DNA of 5,619 nt from positions 1-5,619 of the forward strand of contig DMQT01000181.1 in the NCBI GenBank assembly GCA_003455595.1, in the 5' to 3' direction. Position numbers and translations under genes: made by a program. Below the pieces are notes generated by a model, which saw nothing but the letters and a program-made list of their open reading frames with translations, had not been told where the DNA came from and did no database searches. Positions 3,959-5,619 of the stretch are shown piece by piece. The DNA is from Betaproteobacteria bacterium (GTDB lineage Bacteria; Pseudomonadota; Gammaproteobacteria; Burkholderiales; Sulfuriferulaceae). How positions within the stretch are numbered: position 1 is the first letter of the stretch; each line of letters opens with the position of its first letter.

Positions 3959-5619
3959 ATGAAAAAAATGAAACTGGTGATGGTCGGCAACGGCATGGCG
4001 GGTGTGCGCACCCTGGAAGAGTTGCTCAAGCTGGCACCCGACCTGTATGACATCACCGTCTTCGGTGCCGAGCCGCACGCCAACTACAACCGTATCCTGC
4101 TGTCGCCGGTGTTGGCCGGCGAACAGACCATCCAGGACATCATGTTGAACGATGTGGACTGGTACGCCGACAACGGCATCACCCTGCATCTGAACAAAAA
4201 AATCACCCACATTGACCGCAAGAAACGGGTGGTCACAACCGAAGACGGCATCACGGCGGACTATGACCGTCTGATCCTCGCCACCGGCTCCAACCCGTTC
4301 ATCCTGCCGATACCCGGCAACGACCTGCCCGGCGTGATCGGCTACCGCGACATTGCCGACACCGACGCGATGATCGAAGCCGCCAGGGTATACAAGCACG
4401 CGGTCGTGATCGGCGGCGGCCTGCTCGGGCTGGAAGCCGCCAACGGCCTGGCTTTGCGTGGCATGGATGTGAGCGTGGTGCACATCAACGAATGGCTGAT
4501 GGAGCGCCAGCTGGACAAGGTATCGGCGCAGTTGCTGCAAAAAAATCTCGAACTCAAGGGCCTGAAATTCCTGCTGAAAAAGCACACTGCCGAGCTGGTG
4601 CGCGGCGAATCCGGGCGCGTGTGCGCAGTGAAATTCAAGGATGGCGAAAGCGTGCCCGCAGATCTGGTGGTGATGGCAGTCGGCATCCGCCCCAACACCG
4701 CGCTGGCCGAATCGGCCGGCATCCACTGCAATCGCGGCATCGTCGTCAACGATACCATGCAGACCTATGACCCGCGCATTTACGCTATCGGCGAGTGCGT
4801 CAACCACCGCGGGCTGGCCTACGGTCTGGTCGCGCCGCTGTTTGAAATGGCCAAGGTCGCGGCCAACCACCTGGCTGAATTCGGCATCGCGCGCTATACC
4901 GGCTCGGTCACTTCGACCAAGCTCAAGGTTACCGGCATCGACCTGTTTTCGGCGGGCAATTTTACCGGCGGCGAAGGCTTTGAAGAAATCCTGCTGTCCG
5001 ACCCGGTCGGCGGCGTGTACAAAAAACTGGTGATCCAGGATAACAAACTGGCTGGTGCGGTGATGTACGGCGACACCGCCGACGGTGCCTGGTATTTTCA
5101 ATTACTCCGTGAAGGCCGCAACGTATCGGACATCCGCGACCACCTGATGTTCGGCCAGAGTCACGTCGGCGACCTCGGCCATCAGGGACAAAACCGCGCC
5201 GCAGCGATGACCGACGAGATGGAAGTGTGCGGCTGCAACGGCGTGTGCAAAGGCACGGTGGTCAAGGCGATCAAGGAAAAAGGCCTGTTCACGCTGGAAG
5301 ACGTGCGCAAGCACACCAAGGCGTCGTCGTCGTGCGGCTCGTGTACCGGGCTGGTCGAGCAGCTGCTCGCCACGGTACTCGGCGGCGATTATTCGGAAGC
5401 GCCCAAAACCAAGGCCATCTGCGGCTGTACCGACCACACCCACGCCGAGGTGCGCACCACCATCCGCCAGCACAAGCTGCTGTCGATTCCGCAGGTCATG
5501 CAGTTCATGGAATGGCGCACGCCGAACGGCTGTTCGACCTGCCGCCCGGCGCTCAACTACTACCTGATTTCGAGCTGGCCGGGCGAGGCGGCGGACGACC
5601 CGCAATCGCGCTTCATCAA
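3959..5619 (+). CDS. nirB: NADH nitrite reductase large subunit, partial at right edge
   Basis: The first 553 codons of NirB, the large subunit of assimilatory NADH nitrite reductase, which reduces nitrite to ammonium in the cytoplasm. In order: an FAD fold with GNGMAG (10-15) and ATG (108-110); an NADH-binding fold with VVIGGGLLGLEA (149-160); the FAD-closing motif YAIGEC (275-280); a linker domain (about 318-395); then two BFD-like 2Fe-2S modules, the first with C424, C426, C459 and C462, the second with C488, C490, C525 and C528. The frame runs off the window after PGEAADDPQSRFI, a stretch well conserved in NirB. The siroheme/4Fe-4S catalytic half is therefore unseen; full NirB is about 810-850 residues. 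GGAG (3947-3950) lies 8 bases before the ATG. It follows cobA by 27 bp in the same operon; nirD and perhaps nasA would be expected downstream. I see no frameshift or missing ligand. Confidence 0.95.
   Translation, partial: MKKMKLVMVGNGMAGVRTLEELLKLAPDLYDITVFGAEPHANYNRILLSPVLAGEQTIQDIMLNDVDWYADNGITLHLNKKITHIDRKKRVVTTEDGITADYDRLILATGSNPFILPIPGNDLPGVIGYRDIADTDAMIEAARVYKHAVVIGGGLLGLEAANGLALRGMDVSVVHINEWLMERQLDKVSAQLLQKNLELKGLKFLLKKHTAELVRGESGRVCAVKFKDGESVPADLVVMAVGIRPNTALAESAGIHCNRGIVVNDTMQTYDPRIYAIGECVNHRGLAYGLVAPLFEMAKVAANHLAEFGIARYTGSVTSTKLKVTGIDLFSAGNFTGGEGFEEILLSDPVGGVYKKLVIQDNKLAGAVMYGDTADGAWYFQLLREGRNVSDIRDHLMFGQSHVGDLGHQGQNRAAAMTDEMEVCGCNGVCKGTVVKAIKEKGLFTLEDVRKHTKASSSCGSCTGLVEQLLATVLGGDYSEAPKTKAICGCTDHTHAEVRTTIRQHKLLSIPQVMQFMEWRTPNGCSTCRPALNYYLISSWPGEAADDPQSRFI

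Noticed and set aside
3104..5101. A 665-codon open frame on the minus strand opposite cobA and nirB, continued in the next minus-strand frame to 5605
   Set aside because: It lies entirely antisense to two well-conserved enzymes with intact motifs. Its product is dominated by His, Gln, Asp, Arg and Val with no recognisable domain, as expected of the reverse complement of GC-rich codons.

Overview
The window looks like the chromosome of a betaproteobacterium, plausibly from the Nitrosomonadales/Gallionellales side. This rests on protein resemblance and gene content (a DUF3820 small protein, DUF3617, a two-domain SagB-like oxidoreductase, a standalone SUMT next to nirB) and on fairly GC-rich coding sequence. 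No marker gene is present, so the placement is tentative. There is no sign of mobile elements, CRISPR, tRNA or rRNA.

Layout. Bases 1-165 hold no gene I can support. A small DUF3820 protein (166-378, +) converges on a secreted DUF3617 protein (384-911, -) with 5 bp between their stop codons. A 148-bp divergent region then leads to a complete tandem-nitroreductase-fold, SagB/ThcOx-like flavoprotein (1060-2703, +), which has no thiazole/oxazole peptide gene cluster around it. The 472 bp from 2704 to 3175 hold a possible 48-aa membrane-anchored ORF on the minus strand, a good factor-independent terminator on the plus strand, a perfect 11-bp inverted repeat and an unusually complete sigma-54 promoter region. 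From 3176 to the right edge runs the start of a nitrite-assimilation operon: cobA (SUMT) and then nirB, whose 3' third lies outside the window.

How the genes work together. CobA makes precorrin-2, the precursor of siroheme. NirB is the large subunit of the siroheme-dependent NADH nitrite reductase, which reduces nitrite to ammonium in the cytoplasm. Placing the cofactor methyltransferase first in the operon ties siroheme supply to enzyme synthesis. The -24/-12 element, an IHF-like site and an NtrC-like box at about -107 suggest that nitrogen limitation switches the operon on through RpoN and NtrC. The SagB-like, DUF3820 and DUF3617 genes show no functional link to this pathway.

No new multi-gene system is evident. 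The points most worth a second look are the sigma-54/NtrC-like control region, the orphan SagB-like enzyme with an intact Lys-Tyr motif, and the small minus-strand ORF.
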